Shown here in pieces: positions 1 to 9,463 of a stretch of 49,209 nt of DNA. The first letter of the stretch is position 1, and each line of letters begins with the position of its first letter. The translations under genes and the position numbers were made by a program. The notes beneath the pieces were generated by a model. The model worked only from the letters and a program-made list of their open reading frames with translations, was not told the origin of the DNA and searched no databases. This DNA comes from Prolixibacteraceae bacterium. GTDB taxonomy: Bacteria; Bacteroidota; Bacteroidia; Bacteroidales; Prolixibacteraceae. Location of the stretch: contig DMSQ01000015.1 in the NCBI GenBank assembly GCA_003457135.1, positions 1-49,209 on the forward strand. Reading direction: 5' to 3'.

Positions 1-164
1 ATATCTTTAATCAGGAGTAATTTGAGATCGGGACGTGCTTCTTTATGGATGGTATCAACAATTTTAGAAAGACTCTGATAAGCCAGATATCCTGAAACAA
101 TTACCACAACTGCAATGCAGATGGTTAAAAGGATAACCTGTATTTCAATCTTTAATTTTTTCAT
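1..164 (-). CDS. Membrane-anchored sensor-type protein, N-terminal fragment
   Basis: Only the first 54 residues lie in the window; the gene runs off the left edge. The peptide begins MKKLKIEIQVILLTICIAVV and has one strong membrane helix at about residues 8-30. A soluble helical stretch follows (about residues 31-54). This topology is typical of the extracytoplasmic sensor region of histidine kinases or chemoreceptors, but no catalytic part is visible, so the class is inference. It starts 9 bases after the lycopene cyclase-like gene and is probably co-transcribed with it. Confidence 0.6.
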   Translation of the reverse strand, partial: MKKLKIEIQVILLTICIAVVVIVSGYLAYQSLSKIVDTIHKEARPDLKLLLIKD

Positions 165-173
165 CACAACTGT

Positions 174-863
174 TTAGTAATATTTGCTTTCCTTCAATGT
201 TTCATAGATGGTAATTACCATCAGTAACATCAAAAAGAAATACGAAAAATCTTCGACTGGAATATTCAGGATACGGATATTCAGGATTTGAGTTGTATTG
301 TATTCAACAACAGGAAGCGAAGTCAGGATTCCATTGACAACCATAAACGGGACGAGCGTCACGAAATAGGCGAAATAGAATTTGGTCATGTATGGTTTGA
401 ACCTATTCCGAATAACGGTAATCCCTAAATAAACAGCCGAAAACAGGAATGTAAGGAATGTATATGCCTGATTCCTGAAAAAGTAACTAATCAGCGCAAA
501 GCCAACAATCAGGAAAAGACTGACCACCAAAAATGGTTTAGGATATTCAAAAGATTTCAGATAATACTTCAGCACTTCATAAATAAAAACACAGGCATAA
601 GGGATAATGATAAAGAACAGCCATTCTTCTATAGGTAATCCTTTCATTTCTAAGCCTACGGTATAAGCTGAATTAAAACTCCAGACCTGTGCGGCAGCAA
701 ACCGGATGTCCCATATCCAAAAAATGATTGCTGTAACTAATATGGCTGGCAAAATGTATTTCAGATTTTTATAGTACCGGACTTTCGTATCAAAACTCAG
801 GGCTAAAGGAGCGCCAAGTGATACCATCAGGAGTATCAGGTAAGTGAAATTTTTAATTTCCAT
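174..863 (-). CDS. Lycopene cyclase domain-containing membrane protein
   Basis: The 229-residue protein is almost entirely membrane helices (about six or seven). It carries the segment GLPIEEWLFFIIIPYACVF near residues 75-93, the Pro-x-Glu-Glu signature of the small CrtYc/CrtYd-type lycopene beta-cyclases. The length fits a fused c+d-type cyclase. Family members close the ionone rings of lycopene in the cytoplasmic membrane on the way to beta-carotene. No phytoene synthase (CrtB), desaturase (CrtI) or hydroxylase gene is visible beside it, so either the rest of the pathway lies beyond the left edge or the protein stands alone. The downstream neighbour is the membrane sensor fragment, 9 bases away. 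The family call is good; cyclase activity is inferred. Confidence 0.8.
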   Translation of the reverse strand: MEIKNFTYLILLMVSLGAPLALSFDTKVRYYKNLKYILPAILVTAIIFWIWDIRFAAAQVWSFNSAYTVGLEMKGLPIEEWLFFIIIPYACVFIYEVLKYYLKSFEYPKPFLVVSLFLIVGFALISYFFRNQAYTFLTFLFSAVYLGITVIRNRFKPYMTKFYFAYFVTLVPFMVVNGILTSLPVVEYNTTQILNIRILNIPVEDFSYFFLMLLMVITIYETLKESKYY

Positions 864-980
864 GGAGCGTTATAATGAAAATGATGCATCAAAGATAGTT
901 CACTTACTATATCAGAATTTTTATTTATTGATTTTGAAAAGAAAATGTCAAAAAATAGTATTCGAGGTACTGTTAAAAAG

Positions 981-1027
981 CTGTAGTTCTCATCCTGCCA
1001 GACTGTTTGGCTTGATGAGAACTACAG
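981..1027 (-). terminator. Rho-independent terminator after the TonB receptor gene
   Basis: A perfect 14-bp inverted repeat (981-994 with 1014-1027, arm CTGTAGTTCTCATC) lies 86 bases past the stop codon of the TonB-dependent receptor. On the minus strand the stem is followed by CTTTTT. It separates the receptor from the lycopene cyclase-like gene. The open frame across 844-1116 on the plus strand covers this hairpin and is not a gene. Confidence 0.75.
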
Positions 1028-1112
1028 ACCAGGAAATGTCAACTTCGGGATTTATTTTAGCCTATTTTCTGCTTAGGCCCAAATCAACCACTTTATTACC
1101 CTGGTTTTGTTA

Positions 1113-3914
1113 TTAAAGGCTGATAGTCAGTGAAGCAAAATATTGCGAGCCAATATAACCAGTTCCGGGTGCACTAACATATTCGTTTCCTCCAATATTA
1201 GCACCTCCGATTTTTATAATTGATTTCAATTTCGGCAAGGAATAATTGATCTGAGCATCAAGAACAGTGTTTGCCGGAACCATTGCATCTATGAAACTTG
1301 ACTCCCAGAAATATTCATTATTCCATCTAAAGTTGACATTAAATCCAAGGTTTTTATAAACATTTGGATTACCAATGGAGGCTTTAATTTTATGTTCCGG
1401 GGTATTAAAGCCGGCTTTATAATCAGGATCGGTTGACTGGTCAAAATCAAATTTAGACCATGTGTAATTTAGGCCAACGTTATAGTGATCGAAAATTTTT
1501 GATGCTAAACCAGCCGCAATTCCGTATGATGATATTTCAGCCTCTGAATTTGTGTAAACCTGAAATGGTTTATAATCACCATTAGCTAAAGCAATTAATG
1601 CATTTGGCTGTTTAACTACAGGATGAATATCCGAAAAATCAGCTTTTCCGTAAAGTGGAACCACAACAGTTTTATTTCCGATAAAATCGTTATATACATT
1701 GTAGTAACTACTTAAATCGATTGAAACTGATCCCATTGCGCCCCTGTACCCAATTTCAAAAGCCTTAACTTTTTCGGGTTGAACGTACTGAAAATTAGAT
1801 TTCTGGGGAGCTCCTTTCAGGATTGAGGAATAGGAAAACGAATTGTCATAAGCTGCTCTGCCTGATAATACTACAGAAGCAGGATTTCCTAAAGCCTGAC
1901 CAGTTTTACTGACAGGTATTGGTTTAGAAGTATATCTGTCAATATTGTCAGGTGAAGATCCGACTAAAATAGCCCTTCCGGCATCCAATCCGATATATAA
2001 ATCCTGGGTGGTTGGGTTTCTGAATCCGGTTTGGTAAGATACCCTGAAATTGTGGTTTTTCGCTTGATCGGCAAAATACACCAATGCAACTCTTGGCGAA
2101 AAATGACCATCAAAATTCTTGGCTTTATCATATCGTATTGATCCGGTAAACTTTAACCGGTCGTCGGCAAACTTCTTTTGTAACTGCATATAAGCTCCAA
2201 CTTCACTGTAGTTGATTGCTTCGTTATAGTCGGTAAATATGGTGCCCGAAGAATTCAAAGAATATTGTCTCCATGAACCACCGGCTTGAATATCAGCAAA
2301 TTTAATCAAGTGGACAAAATTGTAATTGGCATCAACATGATATAATTTGGTATCATCTACAAATTTTGCTCCTGTGGCTAAGTTTGGATCTGAAATTACT
2401 TTATTGAAAGCATCATTAAACGCCTGAGTTCCGGGAACCAATGCCCCCGTTTGTGCAGCAGTCCTGGCAGCCTGATGTATTATCGCCGGATTGGGAGTCC
2501 CTCCTGCCATGATTGTTCCAACATAAGTTTGAACATATTTTCCGGCATAATCTTCAAACCATTTTTGGTCAGTCTTCCAGTTTCTGTTAATATTTATTGC
2601 AGCAAATCTGGTGTCATAAGATTTTCCTGCTGATTCACCGGTTGTATATGCCCGCACAAAGAAATGATCGTTGCTCACTTCCAATTTATGTTGCGACATG
2701 GTGAAATCCTGTATGGAATACCGGTTGGCGCCCTGATAAATGGTGTTTCCTTGACCGAATTTGGCATTGTAAACAATTTCCAGATCATCGCCATTAGGCC
2801 GGTAATTGAAAGAAACATCGGCTTTAAGACTTTCTGCGCCATAGTCAATTAAATCAAGTTCATTATACCCTGTCCTTGAAACGATTTGAGATCCCATTGT
2901 ATTTGCAATCTGCGCCGGAACGCCAGCTCCCAGGGCAATTTGCTTAAAATCCAATTTTGTTGATACTTCGTCGCCATAAACGTTCAACCCATCATAGGCA
3001 GGATTGCTTCTGTCAGCACCAGGATTGTAATAGTCATCGTAATCCGTGGCATACCATTCTGTCCCGTTTAAGAAAGATAACGATGCTTTTGCAGCAAATT
3101 TATCACTAAAGGCTTTGGCAATCCTGACCCCGGCATCTACAAATTGATTGGTTCCTGCAGCTTTTTGCCTGGTATATCCTGTTTTGCCATAAAAACTTAC
3201 CCCTTGAAACTCAAAAGGATTTTTACTTTTCATGAACATAATTCCATTAAAAGCATTGGCTCCATATAATGCCGATGATGCGCCTGGAAGTATTTCTACT
3301 GTATTAACATCAAGTTCAGAGATTCCCAGCATGTTTCCGAGCGCAAAGTTTAATGCAGGCGATGAATTATCTATCCCATCAACCAACTGAACAAACCGGG
3401 TATTTGCAAATGTTGCAAATCCACGGGTGTTAACCGATTTAAATGTGAAACTGTTTGTATTTACATCTACTCCTTTTAAGTTCTCCAATCCTTCATAAAA
3501 ACTGGGAGACGATGTGTTTTGAATAGTCTTTATGTCCATCCTTTCGACGGAAACAGGCGATTCCATAATCCGTTCCGGATTTCTTGATGCCGAAACGATT
3601 ACTTCATCCAACTCTGTGGCCATTTCTTTTAAACCAATACTTATTTTCTGAGTATTGGAGTTAACTTCGATAATTTGGGATACAAATCCCACCATAGAAA
3701 TTTCCACCATAAAAGGAAACTCCATATTTACCTTGAGTGTAAAATTTCCGGCAGAATCAGTCGTGGTGCCGACCTGTTTTCCTACCACAATAATATTAGC
3801 TCCATACAAAGGAACTCCGGTTTTTGCTTCTTTAACGTTGCCACTGATGGTGGTTTGGGCGAAAAGCGTAGTTCCGAAACAGAACACAAAGAATAAACTA
3901 AATAGAATTTTCAT
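1113..3914 (-). CDS. TonB-dependent outer-membrane receptor with N-terminal carboxypeptidase-like domain
   Basis: The 933-residue protein has a signal peptide (MKILFSLFFVFCFGTTLFAQ). A carboxypeptidase-regulatory-like beta-sandwich follows (about residues 21-105, beginning TTISGNVKEAKTGVPLYGAN), then a plug domain (about 115-235, with GASSALYGANAFNGIMF) and a long 22-strand barrel ending in a C-terminal aromatic-rich strand. The order is that of Bacteroidota TonB-dependent receptors, but the SusC-type signature is weak and no SusD gene is adjacent, so it is better called a stand-alone receptor. The ligand cannot be told from sequence. It sits alone between two terminators (981-1027 and 4124-4180), so it is probably monocistronic. 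Confidence 0.9.
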   Translation of the reverse strand: MKILFSLFFVFCFGTTLFAQTTISGNVKEAKTGVPLYGANIIVVGKQVGTTTDSAGNFTLKVNMEFPFMVEISMVGFVSQIIEVNSNTQKISIGLKEMATELDEVIVSASRNPERIMESPVSVERMDIKTIQNTSSPSFYEGLENLKGVDVNTNSFTFKSVNTRGFATFANTRFVQLVDGIDNSSPALNFALGNMLGISELDVNTVEILPGASSALYGANAFNGIMFMKSKNPFEFQGVSFYGKTGYTRQKAAGTNQFVDAGVRIAKAFSDKFAAKASLSFLNGTEWYATDYDDYYNPGADRSNPAYDGLNVYGDEVSTKLDFKQIALGAGVPAQIANTMGSQIVSRTGYNELDLIDYGAESLKADVSFNYRPNGDDLEIVYNAKFGQGNTIYQGANRYSIQDFTMSQHKLEVSNDHFFVRAYTTGESAGKSYDTRFAAININRNWKTDQKWFEDYAGKYVQTYVGTIMAGGTPNPAIIHQAARTAAQTGALVPGTQAFNDAFNKVISDPNLATGAKFVDDTKLYHVDANYNFVHLIKFADIQAGGSWRQYSLNSSGTIFTDYNEAINYSEVGAYMQLQKKFADDRLKFTGSIRYDKAKNFDGHFSPRVALVYFADQAKNHNFRVSYQTGFRNPTTQDLYIGLDAGRAILVGSSPDNIDRYTSKPIPVSKTGQALGNPASVVLSGRAAYDNSFSYSSILKGAPQKSNFQYVQPEKVKAFEIGYRGAMGSVSIDLSSYYNVYNDFIGNKTVVVPLYGKADFSDIHPVVKQPNALIALANGDYKPFQVYTNSEAEISSYGIAAGLASKIFDHYNVGLNYTWSKFDFDQSTDPDYKAGFNTPEHKIKASIGNPNVYKNLGFNVNFRWNNEYFWESSFIDAMVPANTVLDAQINYSLPKLKSIIKIGGANIGGNEYVSAPGTGYIGSQYFASLTISL

Positions 3915-3987
3915 AGGATTTTAGGATTTATTTTATTTAGATGATTTGAAATGTACATTTTTTTATTATTCCTATTGATCATTCTAC

Positions 3988-4007
3988 TTTTTTTTTTATT
4001 TTTTTTT
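3988..4007 (-). other. Long A/T homopolymer tract upstream of the TonB receptor gene
   Basis: Ten T, one A and nine T on the plus strand read as A9-T-A10 on the minus strand, 74-94 bases before the receptor start codon. An A-tract here could act as an UP-like promoter element or be prone to slippage. Neither is shown by the sequence alone. Confidence 0.3.
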
Positions 4008-4123
4008 ACCCAGATACACTCCTTTTAAGGATGGGCAGTATATTTTGAATTTATAAGTCGATTATTCAACTTATATTCTGCGGAATAATATTAATCCAGG
4101 TTAGGTGCTGAAGTCTTCAAAAA

Positions 4124-4180
4124 TTCGTTATTCATTCAAAGATTGAAAGATACATTTTCCCATTTTGAATGAATAACGAA
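4124..4180 (-). terminator. Hairpin terminator after lpdA
   Basis: A perfect 17-bp inverted repeat (4124-4140 with 4164-4180, arm TTCGTTATTCATTCAAA) lies 5 bases past the lpdA stop codon. The stem is AT-rich and has no long T-run after it, so it may be a processing or protection hairpin as much as a classical terminator. Confidence 0.6.
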
Positions 4181-4184
4181 TCAA

Positions 4185-5576
4185 CTAAAGATGAATGACT
4201 TCACCATAAGCGGCGGCTGCAGCTTCCATGATAGCTTCGCTCATAGTTGGATGTGGATGGATTGATTTCATTAATTCGTGCCCTGTAATTTCCAGTTTTT
4301 TAGCAACCACCAATTCAGCAATCATTTCGGTTACATTCCCTCCGATCATGTGGGCGCCCAGTAATTCACCGTATTTGGCATCGAAAATTAGTTTGACAAA
4401 ACCTTCTTTTTGTCCCGACGCACTTGCTTTTCCGCTTGCCGAGAAGGGAAATTTTCCTACTTTGATCTCATAACCGGCTTCAAGGGCTTTTTGCTCAGTT
4501 AATCCGACTGAAGAAACTTCCGGATTGGTGTAGGTACAACCGGGAATGGTGGAGTAATCAATTGGATGCGGATTTAATCCTGCAATTTTTTCAACACATG
4601 TAATTCCTTCAGCCGAGGCAACGTGCGCCAGTGCTGGTCCGGCAATGATATCGCCAATTGCAAAAATGGTATCCACATTGGTCTGGTAGAACTCGTTTAC
4701 TTTAACTTTTCCGTTTTCGAGTATGATCCCTAAATCTTCCAATCCAATATTTTCCAGGTTGGGTGTAATTCCAACTGCCGAAAGTACGATTTCAGCTTCG
4801 ATAACTTCGTCGCCTTTTTTTGTTTTTACGGTTACCTTGCACAAATCACCCGAAGTATCAACTGCTTCGACTGTTGCATTGGTAAGGACTTTCATTTTCA
4901 TCTTTTTGAAGGACCGTTCAAGTGTTTTTGACACTTCCTCGTCTTCGTTTGGAACTACATTAGGCATAAATTCAACTAAAGTGACTTCCGTTCCAATGCT
5001 TTGGTAGAAATAGGCAAACTCACTTCCGATAGCTCCTGAACCCACCACCACCATCGATTTGGGCAGTCTGGGCAAAGTCAGGGCCTCCCGGTAGCCGATT
5101 ATTTTTTCGCCATCCTGTTCTAAATTGGGTAATTCGCGTGAGCGCGCGCCCGTGGCTAAAATGATATTTTTGGCTGAATGAAGGGTGCGTTTTCCGGTTT
5201 CATCGGTTACCTCAACCGAATTAGTATCTATAAGCCGGCCATAACCATTAATCACTTCAATTTTATTCTTGGTAAAGAGAAATTGAATCCCTTTGCTCAT
5301 TCCTTCAGCAACACTTCTGCTTCGTTTGACCATCGCTTCAAAGTCAGCTTTTACTTCTCCTGTGATGGAGACTCCATAATCGGAGGCATGTTTGGCATAT
5401 TCCAGCGCCTGTGCGCTTTTCAGGAGCGATTTGGTCGGAATACAGCCCCAGTTCAGGCAAATTCCTCCGAGGTTTTCTTTTTCAACAACCCCAACAATTA
5501 AGCCTAACTGCGCGGCTCTGATGGCAGCTACATAACCGCCCGGTCCACTACCTACAACTATTAAATCGTAACTCAT
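4185..5576 (-). CDS. lpdA: Dihydrolipoyl dehydrogenase (E3)
   Basis: This FAD flavoprotein reoxidises dihydrolipoamide with NAD+ in the pyruvate and 2-oxoacid dehydrogenase complexes and the glycine cleavage system. In the 463-residue protein I see the N-terminal FAD-binding GSGPGGYVAA (9-18), the redox disulfide in GGICLNWGCIPTK (Cys40 and Cys45), the NAD-binding VVVGSGAIGSEFA and the C-terminal catalytic base motif HPHPTMSEA. Length is normal. I start at the Met of MSYDLIVVGSG: an in-frame extension to 5612 would add 12 residues that the family lacks. No E1 or E2 genes are adjacent, so it probably serves several complexes. Confidence 0.95.
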   Translation of the reverse strand: MSYDLIVVGSGPGGYVAAIRAAQLGLIVGVVEKENLGGICLNWGCIPTKSLLKSAQALEYAKHASDYGVSITGEVKADFEAMVKRSRSVAEGMSKGIQFLFTKNKIEVINGYGRLIDTNSVEVTDETGKRTLHSAKNIILATGARSRELPNLEQDGEKIIGYREALTLPRLPKSMVVVGSGAIGSEFAYFYQSIGTEVTLVEFMPNVVPNEDEEVSKTLERSFKKMKMKVLTNATVEAVDTSGDLCKVTVKTKKGDEVIEAEIVLSAVGITPNLENIGLEDLGIILENGKVKVNEFYQTNVDTIFAIGDIIAGPALAHVASAEGITCVEKIAGLNPHPIDYSTIPGCTYTNPEVSSVGLTEQKALEAGYEIKVGKFPFSASGKASASGQKEGFVKLIFDAKYGELLGAHMIGGNVTEMIAELVVAKKLEITGHELMKSIHPHPTMSEAIMEAAAAAYGEVIHL

Positions 5577-5774
5577 AAATGATAGCTTCTTTAGATTATA
5601 ATCAAACAGCATAATAACACCCCGTTCACTGAAAAGTTTGCTCCTTAATCAATAATTCAGGGTGTATTGAAATGCAAAAGCCACCCGGGAGTGACTTCTG
5701 CTCTATTCAAGATATTATTTTCATTTCTGTAGAATAATTCCATTCTGTCCGAAAAATATGGAGTTTATTTTAAA

Positions 5775-6872
5775 CTAAGGAAATAATGCGCTCAGTTTAG
5801 CAGCAAGTTGTTCGCTCCTTAATCCCTTGGCGATGATTTTACCATCCTTGTCGAGCAGGTAAGTCTGAGGAATAGCATTCACTGCATACAAACGCGCAAC
5901 CGAATTTTGCCAGAACTGAAGATCAGAAACATGAATCCAGCTCAGTTGATCCTCCTTGATAGCCTGAATCCAATTCTCTTTGGTTTTATCGAGCGACACG
6001 CCAATAATTTCAAAACCTTTTTCGTGGTATTGATTATACAATTTAACCACATTCGGATTTTCCTGACGGCATGGAGCACACCATGAAGCCCAAAAATCAA
6101 TCATGACTACTTTCCCGCGTAATGATGAAAGCTTAACCGGTTTATCTTCCGTATCGTTCATTGTAAAATCGGGAGCTTCAACTCCGATGGCCGTTTTTTT
6201 CTGTTCCTGAACCAGTTCTTTTAATTTAACCACATATTCGGAAGCGCTTATTTCAGGAGTAAATTTGCTGACGATGGAATCTAATTCTGCACCTTCAATC
6301 TGACTGGCCAACTGCACCAAAGTGATGTAGGCAGAAACAACTGAGTTTGCATGTTCCCTGACAAAGTTTTTGGTGTAAAAAGTGTTGTTATCAACCATAG
6401 CCTGATAATCTATTTTAGCTTTTTCAGCTTCATTGGTATCTCCGGTCGTCATGGCGTTTTGATATTTTCCCTGAAGGGCCATCGCTTCTTTGTTCAGTTT
6501 TTCCATTTCAGTAATATAAATCTGAAATATATCCTGAGAGGGAGAACCTGTAATTTTGGTGCCCCGAAGGCTGTCTTTTCGGGCTTTTACAGTGATACTG
6601 GAGTTGTCGAGAAAAAACTGGGCAAGATAATCTTGTTCGTTCAGGCGAAGAAGGCGAATATCAGGCATTTCCATTGTGCCTTTGAAATTGAATTTACCGT
6701 CAACCACATCAGCGGTATCAATAATTTGTGGCAGGTCATCTACAACCTTTAGCAGGTAAATTTTACCAGTTTCAACACCGGAAATCGTTCCTTTGATTGA
6801 AAACTCATCTTTTGCCGTTTGGCACGAAAATACAGCCAGGGCACAAACAATAATTGTTAAAACATTTCTCAT
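5775..6872 (-). CDS. TlpA-like thiol:disulfide oxidoreductase lipoprotein (DUF4369 + thioredoxin fold)
   Basis: The 365-residue protein has a lipoprotein signal (AVFSC, Cys17). A DUF4369-type beta domain follows (about residues 23-120), then a helical linker, and a C-terminal AhpC/TSA-type thioredoxin fold (about 230-365) with the active site WCAPC (Cys265/Cys268). Such proteins are anchored in the periplasm and reduce or shuffle disulfides; Bacteroidota keep many copies. It starts 11 bases after the meaB stop codon, so the two are likely co-transcribed, although no functional link is known to me. Its partner substrate is unknown. Confidence 0.88.
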   Translation of the reverse strand: MRNVLTIIVCALAVFSCQTAKDEFSIKGTISGVETGKIYLLKVVDDLPQIIDTADVVDGKFNFKGTMEMPDIRLLRLNEQDYLAQFFLDNSSITVKARKDSLRGTKITGSPSQDIFQIYITEMEKLNKEAMALQGKYQNAMTTGDTNEAEKAKIDYQAMVDNNTFYTKNFVREHANSVVSAYITLVQLASQIEGAELDSIVSKFTPEISASEYVVKLKELVQEQKKTAIGVEAPDFTMNDTEDKPVKLSSLRGKVVMIDFWASWCAPCRQENPNVVKLYNQYHEKGFEIIGVSLDKTKENWIQAIKEDQLSWIHVSDLQFWQNSVARLYAVNAIPQTYLLDKDGKIIAKGLRSEQLAAKLSALFP

Positions 6873-6883
6873 GAATGGGTTAT

Positions 6884-8017
6884 TTAAAGTGTGTTAATTT
6901 TTCTGATCTGATCGTAAAAGTCAAGCAATTTTTTTGCTGCAACAAACGACGAGATTTCTGCTTTCAAAACTTTTTTCTCTGATTCTTCCATCAGCGTTTT
7001 AATGTGTTCATTCTGATAAAATTTATTTCGGAGGTGTTCGTTGATCGTTTCGTACATCCAGAATTTCGCTTGTTCATTTCTCCGGTGCTGAAAATAGCCG
7101 TTATTCTTTACATGTCCAAAATATTCATTAATGGTTTTCCAAATTTCAACGATTCCTGTTTTCATCTGCGCAGAACAGGTAAGTACCCGGGGCTTCCATC
7201 CCGACTCGGTTGCCGGAAAAAGATGCAGTGCATTTGAATATTGAATTCGCGCCAATCCGGCTTTTTCGATATTGTTTCCATCGGCTTTATTTATGGCAAT
7301 CGCATCGGCCATTTCCATGATGCCGCGCTTTATTCCCTGCAATTCGTCGCCGGCTCCGGCCAACATCAATAAAAGGAAAAAATCAACCATCGAATGCACA
7401 GCGGTTTCACTTTGTCCAACTCCAACCGTTTCAATAAAAATAGGATCGAAGCCTGCAGCTTCACACAAAACAATAGTTTCGCGGGTTTTGCGGGCAACCC
7501 CTCCGAGTGAGCCTGCCGATGGGGAAGGACGGATGTAGGCATTCGGATCAATTGACAAATCCTCCATGCGGGTTTTATCACCTAAAATGCTTCCTTTGGT
7601 TTTTCCGCTACTCGGATCAATAGCCAGAACAGCCAGTTTCTTTCCCTGCGAGGTGATGTATTTCCCCATAGCCTCAATAAACGTGCTTTTGCCTACGCCC
7701 GGAACACCGGTTATACCTATTCTGACTGAATTTCCACTGAATGGCAAACATTTGACTATGATTTCCTGTGCTGTTTCCTGATGTGCGGGTTTCGAACTTT
7801 CGATTAAAGTAACGGCCTGGCTCAGAATGGTAATGTCGCCTATCAGAATACCATCTACATATTGCTGAACTGATAATTGGCGTCTTTTCTTATTCTTGAG
7901 AAATCGTTTTACTGAATCTTCGCTTACCGGGGGAAGTGGTTCAACGCCCTGATTTACATTTAAACCCGAGTATTCGGGGTCATTTTCAATATGGTGATGA
8001 GATCGGTCTCCGAACAT
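6884..8017 (-). CDS. meaB: MeaB/ArgK-type GTPase, chaperone of methylmalonyl-CoA mutase
   Basis: This is a G3E-family GTPase that protects and reloads the B12 enzyme methylmalonyl-CoA mutase. The 377-residue form has the P-loop GVPGVGKST, the switch segment DPSSGKTKGSILGDKTRM, ETVGVGQSE (Walker B region) and the guanine-specificity motif NKAD. I prefer the start at 8017 (MFGDRSHHHIENDPEYSG), because an upstream Met at 8098 would add 27 hydrophobic and basic residues not expected in this cytosolic family. The mutase genes are not in the window. tlpA-like follows at an 11-base gap. Confidence 0.92.
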   Translation of the reverse strand: MFGDRSHHHIENDPEYSGLNVNQGVEPLPPVSEDSVKRFLKNKKRRQLSVQQYVDGILIGDITILSQAVTLIESSKPAHQETAQEIIVKCLPFSGNSVRIGITGVPGVGKSTFIEAMGKYITSQGKKLAVLAIDPSSGKTKGSILGDKTRMEDLSIDPNAYIRPSPSAGSLGGVARKTRETIVLCEAAGFDPIFIETVGVGQSETAVHSMVDFFLLLMLAGAGDELQGIKRGIMEMADAIAINKADGNNIEKAGLARIQYSNALHLFPATESGWKPRVLTCSAQMKTGIVEIWKTINEYFGHVKNNGYFQHRRNEQAKFWMYETINEHLRNKFYQNEHIKTLMEESEKKVLKAEISSFVAAKKLLDFYDQIRKINTL

Positions 8018-8107
8018 ACTTAATAATTTTATGCGAATGTAACGATCGGCAAAGAATAAAAATAAATGTGGATGGAAATATTTTGAAAATGCCCGCATTT
8101 TAGAAAG

Positions 8108-8143
8108 AAAGAAGCCGGCTCAACTTTCTGAACCGGCTTCTTT
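8108..8143 (-). terminator. Rho-independent terminator after the DUF1573 gene
   Basis: An 11-bp perfect stem (8108-8118 with 8133-8143, arm AAAGAAGCCGG) lies 19 bases past the DUF1573 stop codon. On the minus strand the right arm ends in CTTCTTTCTTTC. It separates the DUF1573 gene from meaB. Confidence 0.8.
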
Positions 8144-8162
8144 AATCAGATATAATGCGATC

Positions 8163-9251
8163 TTATTGTACTAAAATGTTAGACGAAATCCTCAAAATAG
8201 TAGTCGGATTTTTAGGATCATTGGTAATAACAGTAATGGTTTTATTCTGACGGCCACTTTTCCCGGTTGCATCGAACACCACTTTTAAAGGAACGCTTTC
8301 GTTTGAAGCAATCATATTTTTTGAAGGTGAAACCGCAGTACATCCGCACGAACTCTTCACATCGCGGATAAGCAAATCACGTTTGCCGGCGTTCTTCAGC
8401 ATAAAGGTATGCTCTACTTTTGAGTTTGGTTTGATGTCACCAAAATCAAACGATTCGGAATCGTATTTTACTTCCGGGGCAGAAGCTAGTTCAGCGGGTG
8501 TCAGCTTCGAGAAATCTTCTTCCAGTGTTGTGCTCACAGCAATTGAATTTTTATAGTCGTCCTGACCGTCAATATTCAGATAAATACGGTGCATAACAAA
8601 ACCAAAGGCTTGAATTTTATTGGCATCAAATGAAACAATGATATATCCTTTTTGCTTAGGGGCAAGTTTGGCTGGTTTAAAAACCGCGCTGAGGTGAGGT
8701 GGAGGAGTTTTAAAGCTTAGTTGCACAGGTTGATCAGAATGGTTGACAATTTCAGTACTGTCTTTTTTAATCTGGTTTTGTTTGATCGAAGCAAATGCAA
8801 TGTGATTTGTTTTGGCACGCAGAGGTCCAATTTCATTTGGATAGTCTTCTTCAATGGTGCGGGCACGTGGGGTTACATCGCCCAAAATGGAAAGTACTAC
8901 ATCGGCATTTTCGGCATTAGAACTTACCCGAATGGTTTTGTTGAATACTCCCGGACGGTTTCTTGGATCATAACTAACCTTAATCATCCCTTTTGCACCG
9001 GGTGCCACAGGTTCTCTTGTCCATTCCGGGGTAGTACAACCGCATGAGGCCTGCACATTGTTGAGGATTAATGGTACTGTACCTTCGTTTTTGAAATTGA
9101 AAGAAACAGTTTGCACACCAAGTTCTTCCTTAAAAGTACCAAAATTGTACTGTAGTTTTTCAAAAGTAATTTTAGATTTGGGCGTTTGAGCCTGATTTGA
9201 AAATGGCAGGCAGATGAGAATCGCCAGAAGAAATGAAATACTAATCTTCAT
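8163..9251 (-). CDS. DUF1573 repeat protein, exported
   Basis: The 362-residue protein has a signal peptide (MKISISFLLAILICLPFSNQAQ) and two DUF1573 immunoglobulin-like units. One is near residues 28-130 with the signature SCGCTTPEW, the other near 265-362 with SCGCTAVSPS; a related beta-sandwich lies between them. DUF1573 proteins are abundant exported proteins of Bacteroidota with no agreed function; they may be surface or periplasmic scaffolds. It is monocistronic, with a terminator directly after it, and is divergent from the two-component system at 9464. Confidence 0.88.
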   Translation of the reverse strand: MKISISFLLAILICLPFSNQAQTPKSKITFEKLQYNFGTFKEELGVQTVSFNFKNEGTVPLILNNVQASCGCTTPEWTREPVAPGAKGMIKVSYDPRNRPGVFNKTIRVSSNAENADVVLSILGDVTPRARTIEEDYPNEIGPLRAKTNHIAFASIKQNQIKKDSTEIVNHSDQPVQLSFKTPPPHLSAVFKPAKLAPKQKGYIIVSFDANKIQAFGFVMHRIYLNIDGQDDYKNSIAVSTTLEEDFSKLTPAELASAPEVKYDSESFDFGDIKPNSKVEHTFMLKNAGKRDLLIRDVKSSCGCTAVSPSKNMIASNESVPLKVVFDATGKSGRQNKTITVITNDPKNPTTILRISSNILVQ

Positions 9252-9463
9252 ATTGTTTCTTTTAGAGTTTGTATGATGCTGAAATTTTACTCAAAGATAA
9301 AGCTCAAATTTATATTATTGTTCTGTTATCGTCACAAAACTAAAAAACCTTTTTCTGAATTGCTGTTAATTCCAATAAACTTTTGTTAATGAGATGTTAA
9401 TGAAGAAAACCGATGTTTTTTTTAAGTAGTTTCGTAAAGTGAAACCAAAAGATTTGGTACTGT

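Noticed and set aside
844..1116. Open frame of 90 codons on the plus strand
   Set aside because: It overlaps the start of the lycopene cyclase-like gene and runs through the 981-1027 terminator; the peptide has no family features.
8018..8098. Longer N-terminus for MeaB
   Set aside because: The 27 extra residues are hydrophobic and basic and do not resemble the cytosolic family; the start at 8017 gives the expected N-terminal region.
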